Shown piece after piece: positions 63,669 through 64,000 of a stretch of 64,000 nt of DNA (the stretch's first letter is position 1; every line of letters begins with the position of its first letter). A program made the position numbers and the translations under genes. Source of the DNA: Candolleomyces eurysporus (lineage: Eukaryota; Basidiomycota; Agaricomycetes; Agaricales; Psathyrellaceae); the NCBI GenBank assembly GCA_027579435.1, contig JANBPK010000849.1, positions 62,001 to 126,000 of the forward strand, in the 5' to 3' direction. The notes under the pieces were generated by a model that had not been told where the DNA came from, made no database searches, and was given only the letters and a program-made list of their open reading frames with translations.

Positions 63669-64000
63669 TTACTTTGTATGTGTGGGCTTCTTCCCGTGCG
63701 AGCATTTTCGGCCGTCATCAACCCCCTTGCAACCAATCCTCTGCTTACACCATCTGCAAGGATTCGTACATGGAACTATGCGGCGTTCTATGTTGTACGT
63801 GCCTTGACACTCTGGTTGATGACAGCGCCGGCGTGACCGGATTGCTCGCTGACGATCTTGTTCGTCTACGACACGGCGTTGCTTCTGTCGCTCCAAACTG
63901 ACACCTGCGACTTCTGTAATTAGAGCTCGGTTAGCATTTTCGAGAATGCTGGCATCCTGGCACTGTGACGGTGTGGGCGTGCTAGACTCGATGACAGATG
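63669..64000 (-). CDS. 3' end of a Cys-rich protein gene (partial)
   Basis: The minus-strand frame is open from the window edge to the stop at 63669. After an Arg/Gln-rich helix (ERQKQRR..RQRAIRSRRR) comes a Cys/His cluster: CHQPEC, then CTNPCRWCKQRIGCKG and GRKC. Eight Cys in about 40 residues suggests a zinc-binding motif. I do not recognise the family. Its 5' part lies beyond the window. Confidence 0.45.
   Translation of the reverse strand, partial: SVIESSTPTPSQCQDASILENANRALITEVAGVSLERQKQRRVVDEQDRQRAIRSRRRCHQPECQGTYNIERRIVPCTNPCRWCKQRIGCKGVDDGRKCSHGKKPTHTK

Overview
The window looks like nuclear DNA of an Agaricomycete (mushroom-forming basidiomycete). The genes carry many short introns of about 43-70 bp. 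The gene families are ones typical of that class: FunK1 kinases, Tnp2/Plavaka CACTA transposases, a DUF6698-like protein, TPR-CHAT proteins and a 13-exon cytochrome P450. Gene families are named from motifs read by eye; no database search was run.

Layout. 1-4084: decayed transposon copies in inverted arrangement around a probable solo LTR. 4085-10655: a nearly intact Ty1/Copia element with 246-bp LTRs and one in-frame stop. 10926-15310 (-): TPR-CHAT gene 1, followed by a decayed UTP16-like copy and an intact FG-GAP/VCBS gene (-). 19425-22035 (+): P450. 22440-29204 (+): FG-GAP remnant, UTP16-like remnant, promoter module, TPR-CHAT gene 2 (frameshifted). 29635-30172: long hairpin. 31140-31720: decayed P450 copy. 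32880-39729 (+): FG-GAP remnant, UTP16-like remnant, promoter module, TPR-CHAT gene 3. 41034-42088 (+): intact UTP16/Bud21-like gene. 43015-46469 (-): Msp1/ATAD1-like AAA ATPase. 46620-49090: further UTP16/FG-GAP/promoter remnants with no TPR-CHAT gene. 49372-50022: FunK1 fragment. 50902-58091: Plavaka transposase with a divergent DUF6698-like gene. 59379-60833: GRE2-like reductase. 61372-63521 (-): FunK1 kinase. 63669-64000 (-): 3' end of a Cys-rich gene.

The main theme is a segment that has been copied repeatedly, once inverted and at least three times in tandem. Its order is [P450] - FG-GAP - UTP16-like - promoter - TPR-CHAT. The passenger copies have decayed. The TPR-CHAT genes keep long open frames, a shared promoter block and a shared 14-nt first coding exon. 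TPR-CHAT proteins join a repeat-rich sensor-like array to a caspase-like protease fold, the layout of bacterial Csx29 and of NLR-like effectors. This makes the cluster the best candidate here for an under-described defence or self/non-self recognition locus; that role is inference. CpG-to-TpG decay is visible in the retroelement, the P450 copy, one hairpin arm and the TPR-CHAT genes. Single N characters in several genes behave as extra bases and break frames artificially.
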